Positions 17,390-26,834 of a stretch of 64,000 nucleotides of DNA are shown piece by piece; position 1 is the first letter of the stretch; each line of letters starts with the position of its first letter. The translations under genes were made by a program, and so were the position numbers. The notes beneath the pieces were generated by a model. That model worked only from the letters and a program-made list of their open reading frames with translations, did no database searches and was not told the DNA's origin. Origin of the DNA: an uncultured Prevotellaceae bacterium (GTDB lineage: Bacteria; Bacteroidota; Bacteroidia; Bacteroidales; UBA3663); contig ONNR01000017.1 of NCBI GenBank assembly GCA_900319235.1, positions 1 through 64,000 of the forward strand, in the 5' to 3' direction.

Positions 17390-20365
17390 TTAGAAGTTAA
17401 GTTGGAGACCCAGTTGCACGGTAAATGGACGTGGGTACATGTTGTTGTCGATACCGCCATAGACTTCAGGATCCACACCGTCGTAGTTGGTGATGGTGAA
17501 GACATTGGTAGCAGAAGCGTTTACACGGCCGCTGATCTTCGTGCCGAAGAGCTTGTTGAAGCTGTAGCCCAAGGTGACGTTGTCGCACTTGAGGAAGCTT
17601 GCATTCTCAACCCAGTAGTCGGAGATGGCGTGATCGTAGGTCTTCCAGTTGCGCTCCACACCCTTGAGGGTACCGTTCTGGAGGTAGCTGAACGAGCTGT
17701 CGTAACGCTTGTCGATATTCATCTTGCCGGCCTCGGTGTCGTTGAAGACGTAGTTGTCGAAGTTGGCACGGAGCGAGAATCCGAAGTCCCAATTCTTATA
17801 GCTGAGACGTGAGCTCAAACCTGCTGAGAACGGAGCATCGGGGCTCTTGTAGAAGTAGAGGTCCGAATCGTTGATCTGGCCATCGGCATTGCGATCCACA
17901 TAGACACCTTCGAGAGGCATACCATTCGAATCATACACCTGCTGATAAACGTAGAAGCTATTCTTCGGATGTCCTGGAGTATGTGCCTGACAAGTATTAC
18001 CCGTACCTGCCGAGATACCACCGGTCTTGACAACGGCGCTTTCGCCGGTCAGCTCAGTGATCTCGTTCTTGTTGTAGGTGAAGTTGGTGGTGATTTCCCA
18101 CTGCCAGTTCTTGGTCTGGATAGGACGGATGGTGGCAGCCAACTCGATACCGGTGTTCTTCATCGAACCGATGTTCGAAGTCACCTGGTTGCGGAAGTTG
18201 GTACCAGCGCTGACGGTTGCCGTGTTGATCAGGTCGGTCGTCTCACGATAATACCAGTCGGCATTGAACGTAAAGCGGTCACGCAGGAAGCCGAGGTCGA
18301 TACCGACGTTGGTCGTGGTAGTGGTCTCCCACTTCAGGTTCTCGTTGTATGCATTCGGACGATAGAGGAGACCTGCGTCGTTTACACCAAGGATAGGATA
18401 GCGGCCATCACGATTGTCGCTGTTTACGTGATACGAAGCGAAATAGTTGTAGTTGCCGATGCCATCCTGCTGACCGGTCTTACCCCAGCCGAGACGAACC
18501 TTGGCCTCAGAGAGCCAATCGACGTCAATCAGGAAGGCCTCATCCTTGAGCTTCCAACCCAAGGCAACCGATGGGAACAATGCCCAGTGGTCCTTGAAGC
18601 GCGACGAGCCGTCATCACGGACAGTCACGGTGAGGAGGTAACGGTCGAGAAGGTTGTAGTTCATACGACCGAAGAACGATACGAGGAACGACTCCTGCAG
18701 CCAGCGTCCCTGGCTCTTGGAGTATTGGCCACCGGTGCGGGTGTCAGCATAAGCGCTGCTGCCCCAGTACTTCATGTGGCTCCATTCGTAGCCGACCATG
18801 AGGTCGAAGTGGTTGGCCTCGTTGAAGTCCTTCATATACTGTGCGTAAGCCGAATAGGTGAGGTTGAACTTCTCTTCTGCCGAATAACCATCGTTGCCAT
18901 AGTAGAAGTTCGACTGGCCCCACTGTGCGTAGTTGGTGTGCTGCGAACCATTGCCGTAGTCACCTGCGAAATTCATGTGGAGACGAAGGTCCTCGAAGCC
19001 ATGGATCTTATAGTCAAGTTCCAGGCTGCCCTGCCATGAGCGCGAATGAGCCACGTCGTCCTTTTCGTTGAGAAGGGCAACAGGGTTCGAAGCCGAGTTT
19101 CTGTTCTTGGTCAAAGGATAGGCGGGATCATTCAAGGCTGCACCGTTGACGGTCCATGTGAAGTAGCCACCGAAGTTATCGAAACCAGGAGCCTGCACGG
19201 GATGAGTCGGGTCGAAGCGTCCGGCCTCACCTACGGCTGCAGTGTTGGCATAGTTGGTGTTGGCATACATGAACTTGGCATTGGCTGTCACGGTGAGGTG
19301 GTTGTCGAAGAACTTGGGGTTGAGGTTCAAGCTGGCTGTTGTACGCTTGAATGCCGAGGTCTTCAAGATACCTTCCTGGTCGGTATAGCCTGCCGAGAAG
19401 CGGTAGGGAAGATTCTTCAAGCTACCAGTAACGGTCACGTTGTGATCATGGCTGATGGCGTTCTGATAGATCTCATCCTGCCAATCTGTCGAAGCGTCGC
19501 CCATCAAAGAGGCTGCCTCAGAATCTGCACCGTAATAGGTGTTGATGAAGTTGCGATACTCATCAGCCGACATCACATCCACACGGTTGGCTGCGGTGCT
19601 AAGGCTTACGCTACCGTTGTAGGATACCTTCGGCTTGCCGCTTGAGCCCTTCTTGGTGGTAATGATGATGACACCGTTCGAACCACGGCTACCGTAGATG
19701 GCGGTGGCCGAAGCGTCCTTCAGGACGGTGAAGGTCTCGATGTCGGCAGGGTTAACCATCGAAAGGCCGTTCGACAGACCCTTCACACCCTGGTTATCCA
19801 ATGCCATACCATCGATCACGATAAGAGGGTCGTTAGATGCATTGAGTGACGAACCGCCACGCACACGGATGGTAGCACCTGTACCAGGAGCACCCGAACC
19901 TGGAGTAACGTTCACACCAGCGATCTTACCCTGGAGCATGTCCTGCGCATTGGTTACTACACCACGGTTCTTCTCATCGGGTTTCATTGCGGTAACCGAG
20001 CCCGTCAAGTCGTTCTTGCGAGCTACACCGTAACCGATGACTACCACGTCTTCGAGGAGTTCGGAATCCTCCTGCAGCGTAATGTTAAGAGGAGAGCCAT
20101 CGAAAACTACCTCCTGGGCCTTGTAACCGATGAAGGAGATGACAATCGTGCTGCCCTTTGGAGCACGGAAAGAGAAGTTGCCGTCGAGGTCGGTCGTTGC
20201 GCCATTGGCAGTGCCTTTGACCACAACATTCGCACCAAGAACAGGCTCTCCAAAGTCGTCAATGACTGTACCAGTGACCGGGAGGTCCTGGGCAAATACA
20301 CTGACCGACATGAAGATTCCTGCGACCATAGCCACGAGGAATTGGAAGCTGAACTTCGTTTTCAT
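17390..20365 (-). CDS. susC: SusC TonB-dependent starch oligosaccharide importer
   Basis: 991 residues. After the signal peptide (cleavage near VFAQ) there is a carboxypeptidase-regulatory-like domain (VTGTVIDDFGEPVLGANVVV, about 30-110). The plug domain follows, with VVVIGYGVARKNDLTGSVT and the SusC signature YGSRGSNGVIIITTKKG, then the 22-strand barrel ending in QLGLQLNF with terminal Phe. It imports maltooligosaccharides with TonB energy. It leads the minus-strand operon; promoter at 20472, possible operator repeats at 20528. Confidence 0.95.
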   Translation of the reverse strand: MKTKFSFQFLVAMVAGIFMSVSVFAQDLPVTGTVIDDFGEPVLGANVVVKGTANGATTDLDGNFSFRAPKGSTIVISFIGYKAQEVVFDGSPLNITLQEDSELLEDVVVIGYGVARKNDLTGSVTAMKPDEKNRGVVTNAQDMLQGKIAGVNVTPGSGAPGTGATIRVRGGSSLNASNDPLIVIDGMALDNQGVKGLSNGLSMVNPADIETFTVLKDASATAIYGSRGSNGVIIITTKKGSSGKPKVSYNGSVSLSTAANRVDVMSADEYRNFINTYYGADSEAASLMGDASTDWQDEIYQNAISHDHNVTVTGSLKNLPYRFSAGYTDQEGILKTSAFKRTTASLNLNPKFFDNHLTVTANAKFMYANTNYANTAAVGEAGRFDPTHPVQAPGFDNFGGYFTWTVNGAALNDPAYPLTKNRNSASNPVALLNEKDDVAHSRSWQGSLELDYKIHGFEDLRLHMNFAGDYGNGSQHTNYAQWGQSNFYYGNDGYSAEEKFNLTYSAYAQYMKDFNEANHFDLMVGYEWSHMKYWGSSAYADTRTGGQYSKSQGRWLQESFLVSFFGRMNYNLLDRYLLTVTVRDDGSSRFKDHWALFPSVALGWKLKDEAFLIDVDWLSEAKVRLGWGKTGQQDGIGNYNYFASYHVNSDNRDGRYPILGVNDAGLLYRPNAYNENLKWETTTTTNVGIDLGFLRDRFTFNADWYYRETTDLINTATVSAGTNFRNQVTSNIGSMKNTGIELAATIRPIQTKNWQWEITTNFTYNKNEITELTGESAVVKTGGISAGTGNTCQAHTPGHPKNSFYVYQQVYDSNGMPLEGVYVDRNADGQINDSDLYFYKSPDAPFSAGLSSRLSYKNWDFGFSLRANFDNYVFNDTEAGKMNIDKRYDSSFSYLQNGTLKGVERNWKTYDHAISDYWVENASFLKCDNVTLGYSFNKLFGTKISGRVNASATNVFTITNYDGVDPEVYGGIDNNMYPRPFTVQLGLQLNF

Positions 20366-20471
20366 GTGTTTGTTTTTTTTGGTTTTTGTTTAATATAATA
20401 TTGTGTTAATTGTGTATAGTTGTCAACCGTCTATTTCATTGTAATACGTGCATAGCAATGATTTGGCGGTG

Positions 20472-20479
20472 CAAAGGTA
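20472..20479 (-). promoter_or_regulatory. -7 box of the susC promoter
   Basis: TACCTTTG on the minus strand, about 107 bases upstream of the susC ATG, giving a leader of about 100 bases. Confidence 0.7.
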
Positions 20480-20527
20480 CGCTTTTTTTCGGCTATTTGA
20501 AAGTGTGAAAGTTTGAAATATAAATGA

Positions 20528-20554
20528 TTTGTACGCATTTGTACAAATTTGCAC
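20528..20554. promoter_or_regulatory. Three phased direct repeats TTTGTAC upstream of susC, possible operator
   Basis: TTTGTAC at 20528-20534, again at 20538-20544, and TTTGCAC at 20548-20554. The spacing is exactly 10 bases, one helical turn, so all three lie on the same face of the DNA about 50-75 bases upstream of the susC -7 box. This is a plausible activator site; binding by the SusR-type protein is inference. Confidence 0.45.
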
Positions 20555-20606
20555 CTCATTCTCAGTTAGTTATGTTTTTCGAATAATTTGCAAAAATATA
20601 ACGTCA

Positions 20607-22448
20607 TTAAAATTCCAAAAGAAGGAATCCGCGCCCAGGCAAGGTCAATTTCTCACCCAAGGTCACAGACTTTCCGCTGAGCACATCCTTGGCTGTTCGC
20701 GACGGGAGGGCCTCCTCATAGCGCTCCAAAGCTATCTCCTTTTCGTCACTTGTTCCGTTAACGAACACTGTCACGCGCTGTCCTTCGAGGCTGCGGCTAT
20801 AGACATAGCAGCCGTTCTGCAGGGCGAACTGCGTAAGATGCCCGCGGTGCACAGCCTTGCACGTGCGGCGCCAACGCAGCAACTTGCTGGCGAAGTCGAA
20901 ATATTCGCTTTGCTGCGCATTGCGACCCGATGCCTTCAGTACCTCCATGGGCAGGTCCTGACGCATCCGTCCGTCGCCCCACTCCTTATGGGCGAACATA
21001 CCGATCTCGTCACCATAGTAGAGTTGCGGAATGCCGCGCAACGTAAGCAACAGCAGCAGTGCCTGCTTGTAGCGTGCCACGTTCTTCGACTGTTCCTCGT
21101 TGGTCTGGAAACGACTCGTATCGTGGTTGTCGAGGAAGGTGAGCAGGTAATTGGTATCGGCATAGATGAAGTCACCTGCCAGATAGTAGTAGAGTTTCAT
21201 CAGCCCGGCATCATAATCGGTGCTCTCTTCATCCACCACCGTGTTGAGTAGGTGCATCAGCGGGAAGTCCATCACGCTGCGCAGCTCGCTGTTCAGATCC
21301 GAGAGTTTCGAATCCTTCTGCCAGTAGGCAATGCTCGGGGCACTGTTGATCCAAGTCTCTCCCACAATCACAAAACCGGGATATTCGCGTTCGAGCGCCA
21401 GATTCCAGTCGCGCATCATCTCTTGGTCACAATAAGGATAGGTGTCCTGTCGGATGCCGTTGATCTTGGCATATTCCACCCACCAGATACTGCTCTGGAT
21501 GAGATAGTCCTTCACGAGCGGATTGCGCTGGTTCCAGTCGGGCATATTGTCGGTGAACCATCCGTCGGTAGTGTGCTTCAGGTCCCATTGGCTGGCGTGC
21601 GGATCGCCAATCGATGCGGTGCGATGTGCGCAGGCCTCGAAGGTGGAGTTGAAGTTGAACCAATCCTTTGCAGGAAGGTCCTTGAAGAGGAAGTTGTTCA
21701 CTCCGCAATGGTTGAACACCAGGTCCATCACCATCTTGATGCCGCGTTTGTGGCAATCCTCCACCAGCTTGCGATAATCCTCATTGCTGCCCAGTCGCGG
21801 ATCGATCTGATAATAGTCGGTGATGGAATAGCCGTGATACGAACTTCTCACATCGTTTTCCTGCACCGGCGTAGGCCAAATGGCAGTAATGCCCAGTTCG
21901 TCGAGGTAATCCAGCGCCATGCCTATGCCTGCAAGGTCACCTCCATGACGACCAAAGTCATTTCTTGCTTCCCGATCGACCTTGGGTTCTACCATTCCCG
22001 GCACATTGTCGAGCTTGGGATTGCCATTGATGAAACGGTCGGGCATCAACAGGTATATCACATCCTCGGGGCCAAAAGGCACGATAGCCTCACCCGTACG
22101 CTCCTTCAGTTCGAAGGGTTGGGTGAGGTATGCTTTCTTCTGTCCAGGCTTGGTGAGAGTAAAATAGAAAGTCTGTGAGGGAGCATAGCGCAAATCCAGA
22201 TATACGAAGAGGTAGTTGGGATTGGTAACCTTCTCAACACGTATCAATGACACATTCTGCGCTTGCGTGAGGGTAACATTGCAGTCTCCGATATTATCTC
22301 CATGCAGGAGAACCTGAAGTTCAGGGTTCTGCATGCCACTCCACCAGTTGAGCGGATGCATATGGCTGAGTTTCGGGGCTGCCGCCGACCCAAGAAGATG
22401 TGTCAATAGGCTAAACATAAGGATTAATACAAATCGTGTTTTTTTCAT
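20607..22448 (-). CDS. susA: SusA-like neopullulanase / cyclomaltodextrinase (GH13)
   Basis: The promoter at 22479-22486 excludes the upstream in-frame start at 22481, so ATG 22448 is used; it gives a signal peptide (MKKTRFVLILMFSLLTHLLG). 613 residues with a cyclomaltodextrinase N-terminal Ig domain (about 25-125), GH13 barrel, and C-terminal beta domain ending LPGRGFLLLEF. Region II is the SusA-type GIRQDTYPY with the nucleophile Asp near 333; Glu is in VGETW (364) and Asp in DNHDTSR (441). SusA is a periplasmic enzyme that breaks imported maltooligosaccharides. It is upstream of susC on the same strand, as in the classical sus locus. Confidence 0.9.
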   Translation of the reverse strand: MKKTRFVLILMFSLLTHLLGSAAAPKLSHMHPLNWWSGMQNPELQVLLHGDNIGDCNVTLTQAQNVSLIRVEKVTNPNYLFVYLDLRYAPSQTFYFTLTKPGQKKAYLTQPFELKERTGEAIVPFGPEDVIYLLMPDRFINGNPKLDNVPGMVEPKVDREARNDFGRHGGDLAGIGMALDYLDELGITAIWPTPVQENDVRSSYHGYSITDYYQIDPRLGSNEDYRKLVEDCHKRGIKMVMDLVFNHCGVNNFLFKDLPAKDWFNFNSTFEACAHRTASIGDPHASQWDLKHTTDGWFTDNMPDWNQRNPLVKDYLIQSSIWWVEYAKINGIRQDTYPYCDQEMMRDWNLALEREYPGFVIVGETWINSAPSIAYWQKDSKLSDLNSELRSVMDFPLMHLLNTVVDEESTDYDAGLMKLYYYLAGDFIYADTNYLLTFLDNHDTSRFQTNEEQSKNVARYKQALLLLLTLRGIPQLYYGDEIGMFAHKEWGDGRMRQDLPMEVLKASGRNAQQSEYFDFASKLLRWRRTCKAVHRGHLTQFALQNGCYVYSRSLEGQRVTVFVNGTSDEKEIALERYEEALPSRTAKDVLSGKSVTLGEKLTLPGRGFLLLEF

Positions 22449-22478
22449 TGTAAAGATAGTTTTGTTGTTTTTCGGCGA

Positions 22479-22486
22479 CAAAGATA
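22479..22486 (-). promoter_or_regulatory. -7 box of the susA promoter
   Basis: TATCTTTG on the minus strand, 30 bases ahead of the susA ATG. Faces away from the promoter at 22561. Confidence 0.7.
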
Positions 22487-22512
22487 GGGGAAAAAATTAA
22501 AAAATCCAAATT

Positions 22513-22555
22513 TTTTCTCAAAAATTACGTATTTATTTTGGAAATTTTCTCAAAA
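22513..22555. promoter_or_regulatory. Two direct repeats TTTTCTCAAAA between divergent promoters
   Basis: TTTTCTCAAAA occurs at 22513-22523 and again at 22545-22555, 32 bases (about three helical turns) apart, between the two divergent -7 boxes. Possible shared control site; the tract is AT-rich, so chance is not excluded. Confidence 0.35.
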
Positions 22556-22560
22556 CGCAT

Positions 22561-22568
22561 TATCTTTG
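22561..22568 (+). promoter_or_regulatory. -7 box of the plus-strand maltodextrin operon promoter
   Basis: TATCTTTG, followed by a leader of about 100 bases before the ATG at 22676. Confidence 0.7.
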
Positions 22569-22675
22569 CGACGAAAAAACCAAAAACACGTCATCATTTC
22601 ATGCAGAGCCAGACTTCATACCATATTATAGAATAAAACATAATGAGTAATTGAATAATCGTATTACATTCAAAT

Positions 22676-24382
22676 ATGAAAAACATCGTCCTTTCTGCTG
22701 CACTTTTAGCAGCACTGGCTTGCACAAGTTGTGCAACAAAACCCACACCGACTGCCGATGCTGATGCGACGCAGGGCAAGATCGTCATTTATCAGATGAT
22801 GGTCCGCGTCTTCGGCAACGACAATACTACTAATATATATAATGGTACGCGCGAGCAGAACGGATGCGGGCGCATGAGCGACATCACGCCCGAAGCACTC
22901 CAGAGCATCCGTCGCCTGGGCTGCAACTACGTCTGGTACACCGGTATCCTCCAGCAAGCCACCAAGACCGACTGGAGCCAGTACGGTCTGCCTCGCCAGA
23001 CGGCTGCCGTCGTCAAGGGCAATGCAGGCTCTCCCTACGCCATCTGCGACTATTATGCCGTCAGTGCCGACATCGCCGACGATGTAAACCGACGCACCGA
23101 GGAATTCGAAGCGCTCGTCAAGCGAAGTCATGACGCCGGCCTTAAGGTCGTGATGGACTTTGTGCCCAACCATGTGGCCCGCGAGTATCACTCCATCTCC
23201 TGTCCCGAGGGCATCGAGGATCTGGGTGCAGGCGACAAGACCGACGAGGCTTTCAACCTCAACAACAATTTCTATTACTTCCCTGGCCAGACGCTCGTCT
23301 GGAACGAGGTGAAGGACGAGAGCGCCAAAGCCAAGAAAAACACCAAGAATGCCGATTCCTATGTCGAAAAGCCAGCCAAAGTCACGGGCAACGACGTCTT
23401 CGGCGCAGTCACCCCATCGCCCTACGACTGGTACGAGACCATCAAACTCAACTATGGCGTGGATTACAAGGCCGACGGCACACGCGTCAAGGCGTGGGAG
23501 AATGCCGATGGCACCATCACCATCCCCTCCACTTGGGTCAAGATGAGCGACATCCTGCTCTACTGGTGCTCCAAGGGCGTCGATGCCTTCCGTTGCGATA
23601 TGTCCGAAATGGTACCCTACGAATTCTGGCACTACGGCATCGGCCGTGTCAAGGAGCAATATCCCAACGTGCTCTTCATCGCCGAGATCTACAATCCCCG
23701 TGTCTATGAGGACTACATCGTCACCGGTGGTTTCGACTATCTTTACGACAAGGTCGAGCTCTACGATTCCATCCGCAGCGTGGTCGAGGGTCGTCGCCCA
23801 GTCGATGCCATCGAGGCCTGCCTCACGCTGCCGACCTATACCAACCCCAAGGTCAGCGGTCATATGCTCAACTTCCTCGAGAACCACGACGAGCAGCGCA
23901 TAGCCTCCGACTTCTTCGGCAAGAACCCGCAGGCCGCAATCCCCGCACTCTACGTCAGCGCCCTGATCAACGGCAACCCCTATATGCACTATTTCGCAGG
24001 CGAACTGGGCGAACCATCGATGGATGCCGAAGGTTTCCAAGGTGCCGATGGTCGTACCACTATCTTCGACTACTGGGGTCTCGAACGCCAGAAGGCCTGG
24101 AAGCAGGTCGGTTGGGACGAAACCCGACTGCCCGCCGAATATCGTGCCATCCGTGCCCGTTACGAGGAAGTACTCCGCTTGGCGCAACGTGATGCTGCCG
24201 TCAATGGTTCCACCACCGACCTCACCACACCCGAAATGAAAGCTGCCGGCGTCTTCGCCTTCCAGCGCACCTCGCCCTCCGACCAGCTGATCGTCATAGC
24301 CAACTTCGGCGATGCCCCATTCTCGGGCTCCCTCCAAGGCCACGACTTCACCTGCAACGCCCACGACGGCCTGGCCCTTTAA
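22676..24382 (+). CDS. GH13 alpha-amylase family lipoprotein, first gene of the plus-strand operon
   Basis: 568 residues; signal peptide ends ACTSC with Cys19 as lipid site, then a low-complexity linker of P, T, A and D. The barrel starts at IVIYQMMVRVFGN and lacks an N-terminal beta domain. Catalytic residues: Asp in AFRCDMSEM (near 307), Glu in IAEIY (336), Asp in ENHDEQR (404). The residues just after the lipid Cys (ATKPTP) are not acidic, which suggests a periplasm-facing lipoprotein. It heads the divergent operon with malQ, the MFS transporter and the regulator, so it likely trims dextrins for that importer. Exact bond specificity is not readable. Confidence 0.87.
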   Translation: MKNIVLSAALLAALACTSCATKPTPTADADATQGKIVIYQMMVRVFGNDNTTNIYNGTREQNGCGRMSDITPEALQSIRRLGCNYVWYTGILQQATKTDWSQYGLPRQTAAVVKGNAGSPYAICDYYAVSADIADDVNRRTEEFEALVKRSHDAGLKVVMDFVPNHVAREYHSISCPEGIEDLGAGDKTDEAFNLNNNFYYFPGQTLVWNEVKDESAKAKKNTKNADSYVEKPAKVTGNDVFGAVTPSPYDWYETIKLNYGVDYKADGTRVKAWENADGTITIPSTWVKMSDILLYWCSKGVDAFRCDMSEMVPYEFWHYGIGRVKEQYPNVLFIAEIYNPRVYEDYIVTGGFDYLYDKVELYDSIRSVVEGRRPVDAIEACLTLPTYTNPKVSGHMLNFLENHDEQRIASDFFGKNPQAAIPALYVSALINGNPYMHYFAGELGEPSMDAEGFQGADGRTTIFDYWGLERQKAWKQVGWDETRLPAEYRAIRARYEEVLRLAQRDAAVNGSTTDLTTPEMKAAGVFAFQRTSPSDQLIVIANFGDAPFSGSLQGHDFTCNAHDGLAL

Positions 24383-24411
24383 CGCGCCCCCTTCGTCCCA
24401 TTTGTCTCCGC

Positions 24412-24431
24412 GCCGACCATTTTTGGTCGGC
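24412..24431. other. Hairpin in the GH13-malQ gap
   Basis: GCCGACC at 24412-24418 pairs with GGTCGGC at 24425-24431 around a six-base loop. No T run follows, so it is not a standard terminator; it may affect mRNA processing or stability between the two genes. Confidence 0.5.
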
Positions 24432-24465
24432 CCCCAAATAAAAACACATCAAAACATTAATACGC

Positions 24466-26769
24466 ATGAAACTCAATTTCAAAATCCACTACCGCACCGT
24501 ATGGGGAGAGTCCATCGGTGTGATGATTGCCGACAAAGTGGTTCCCCTCGACACCACCGACGGCGAAATCTGGGAAGGTTCCACCGATGTTGAACTGCCA
24601 AAGGGCGGTCTGCCGCTGCTCTATCGCTATGGCGTCTATCGCGACGGCTTCTGCACGCGTCAGGAGCGCAACAGCATGGCACATGTCATCGAGAACGTTG
24701 CCCCAGGCAAGAAGCAGCTCGACCTCAACGACTCCTGGCACGACGCTCGCCGTGTGGCTGGTGTAGCCATGCCCATCTTCTCTCTGCGCAGCGAAGGCAG
24801 CTTCGGCGTAGGTGACTTTGGCGACCTCAAGCGACTTATCGACTGGGCTGTACTCACTCACCAGAAGTCCGTACAAATCCTCCCCATCAACGACACCACC
24901 ATCACCGGCACCTGGACTGACTCCTATCCCTACAACTCCATCTCGATCTACGCTTTCCATCCGCAGTATCTCGACCTGCGCCAGCTTCCTGCCCTCAAGG
25001 ACGAAAAGAAGGCTGCCGATTACGAGGCACAGCGTGTCGAACTCAATGCCCTCAAGCAGATTGACTACGAACGCGTCAACAACACCAAGCGTGCCTACAT
25101 CCGCGACATCTACGAGCAGGAGGGAAAGAAGTGCTTCAGCACCGTAGGCTTCAAGACCTTCTTCGAGCACAACGAAGAGTGGTTGCGTCCCTATGCAGCC
25201 TTCTCGGTACTCCGCGATGCCTTCGGAACTCCCGACTTCAGCAAGTGGCCCAAGTACAAGGTATATAAAAAGGAGGAGATCGATGCCCTCACCGACAGCA
25301 AGTCCCCCGAGTATCATAAGGTTTGCTTCTACTACTATGTACAGTACCAGCTGCACATCCAGTTGCTCGATGCATCGACCTATGCCCGTGAGCACGATGT
25401 TATCCTCAAGGGCGACATCCCCATCGGCATCAGCCGCGCCTCTGTCGAGGCTTGGGTCGAGCCTTTCTACTTCAATATGAACGGTTCGGCAGGTGCTCCA
25501 CCCGATCCGTTCTCGGCCAATGGTCAGAACTGGGGCTTCCCCACCTACAACTGGGATGCCATGCTCAAGGACGGCCTCAAGTGGTGGCTCAAGCGCTTCC
25601 GCAAGATGCAGGAGTACTTCTCGGCTTATCGCATCGACCACATCCTCGGCTTCTTCCGTATCTGGGAGATCCCGACCCACTCTGTTCACGGTCTCTTGGG
25701 CCAGTTCGCACCCTCTCTGCCTATGTCGCCCAGCGAAATCGAGAGCTACGGCCTTTCCTTCCAGGAGGATTTCATGGTCAAGCCGTTCATCAACGACGAC
25801 CTTCTCGAGAAGCGTCTTGGTCTGCTCAACCACTACCATGAAGAGGATCCACGCTGGCTCGACGGCAAGGACCCCGTCACCTACGTCAAGGACACCTTCC
25901 TCGACCACGTGCATGACGACATCTGGCAGATGAAGCCACAGTTCGCCACTCAGCGCCAGGTCGAAGGGTTCTTCTCGGGCAAGAAGAAGCAGCGCAACCT
26001 CGACCTCAAGGAGACCATCTACAGCCTCATCAGTAATGTGCTCTTCCTCGAGGACCACAAGACCAAGGGAATGTACCATCCACGTATCTCTGCACAGCTC
26101 GACTACACCTACAGCCGTCTGCAGTGGTGGGAGAAGGAGGCATTCGACCGTCTCTACAACGACTACTTCTACCGTCGTCACAACCAGTTCTGGTACGAAC
26201 AGGCCATGCTCAAGCTGCCTGCCCTCATCAATGCTACCCAGATGATCGTCTGCGGCGAAGACCTTGGCATGGTTCCCGACTGCGTACCGTGGGCAATGAA
26301 CCAGCTGCAGATCCTCTCACTCGAAATCCAGCGTATGCCAAAGAGCCCGCAGGACACCTTCGGTCACGTCCGCTGGTATCCAGAGCGCAGCGTCTGCACT
26401 ACCGGCACTCACGACACCGAAACCCTGCGTCAGTGGTGGGAACTCGACCCAGAGCTCACACGCAAGTACTACTACGAGGAACTTGGCGAACAGGGCGAAT
26501 GTCCGGCCACCGCTACGCCCGACATCTGCGCACGCATAGTTTACGATCACCTCACCTGCCCATCGCTGCTCTGCATCCTCCCGTTCCAGGACTGGCTCGC
26601 CATCGATGGCAACCTCCGTCTGGCCGATGCCAATGCCGAGCGCATCAACATCCCCGCCAATCCTCGTCACTACTGGCGCTATCGCATGCACCTCACCCTC
26701 GAAGAACTCATGAAGTGCGACGCCTTCAACAAGCGCATCGCCAGCATGATCGACGCCTCGAATCGTTAA
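24466..26769 (+). CDS. malQ: 4-alpha-glucanotransferase MalQ (GH77) with one CBM20-like N-terminal domain
   Basis: 767 residues, no signal peptide, cytoplasmic. The first 100 residues (MKLNFKIHYRTVWGE onward) form one starch-binding domain; the GH77 barrel starts near GVAMPIFSLRSEGSFGVGDF. Catalytic residues: nucleophile Asp in YRIDHILG (near 390), Glu in GEDLGM (near 597), Asp in THDTET (near 649). The enzyme moves glucan segments between maltooligosaccharides, releasing glucose. The usual Bacteroidetes form is of the DPE2 type with two CBM20 domains in front of GH77; this one is shorter by one, and a separate two-CBM20 protein sits at 55247. In an operon with the MFS transporter. Confidence 0.93.
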   Translation: MKLNFKIHYRTVWGESIGVMIADKVVPLDTTDGEIWEGSTDVELPKGGLPLLYRYGVYRDGFCTRQERNSMAHVIENVAPGKKQLDLNDSWHDARRVAGVAMPIFSLRSEGSFGVGDFGDLKRLIDWAVLTHQKSVQILPINDTTITGTWTDSYPYNSISIYAFHPQYLDLRQLPALKDEKKAADYEAQRVELNALKQIDYERVNNTKRAYIRDIYEQEGKKCFSTVGFKTFFEHNEEWLRPYAAFSVLRDAFGTPDFSKWPKYKVYKKEEIDALTDSKSPEYHKVCFYYYVQYQLHIQLLDASTYAREHDVILKGDIPIGISRASVEAWVEPFYFNMNGSAGAPPDPFSANGQNWGFPTYNWDAMLKDGLKWWLKRFRKMQEYFSAYRIDHILGFFRIWEIPTHSVHGLLGQFAPSLPMSPSEIESYGLSFQEDFMVKPFINDDLLEKRLGLLNHYHEEDPRWLDGKDPVTYVKDTFLDHVHDDIWQMKPQFATQRQVEGFFSGKKKQRNLDLKETIYSLISNVLFLEDHKTKGMYHPRISAQLDYTYSRLQWWEKEAFDRLYNDYFYRRHNQFWYEQAMLKLPALINATQMIVCGEDLGMVPDCVPWAMNQLQILSLEIQRMPKSPQDTFGHVRWYPERSVCTTGTHDTETLRQWWELDPELTRKYYYEELGEQGECPATATPDICARIVYDHLTCPSLLCILPFQDWLAIDGNLRLADANAERINIPANPRHYWRYRMHLTLEELMKCDAFNKRIASMIDASNR

Positions 26770-26822
26770 TTATCTTCTAGATGATCTAGAGCCTCTAGAA
26801 CCTCTAGACCATCTAGACCTAA
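26770..26822. repeat. Tandem 9-base repeat CTAGANNNN in the malQ-MFS gap
   Basis: Five consecutive units of nine bases, each starting CTAGA and ending in four variable bases, fill most of the gap. A second array of the same unit is at 56727-56786. Confidence 0.9.
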
Positions 26823-26834
26823 AATAAAACTCCT

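Noticed and set aside
22706..24364. 552-codon minus-strand frame opposite the GH13 gene
   Set aside because: Shadow of a gene with strong codon bias; the plus-strand GH13 motifs are decisive.
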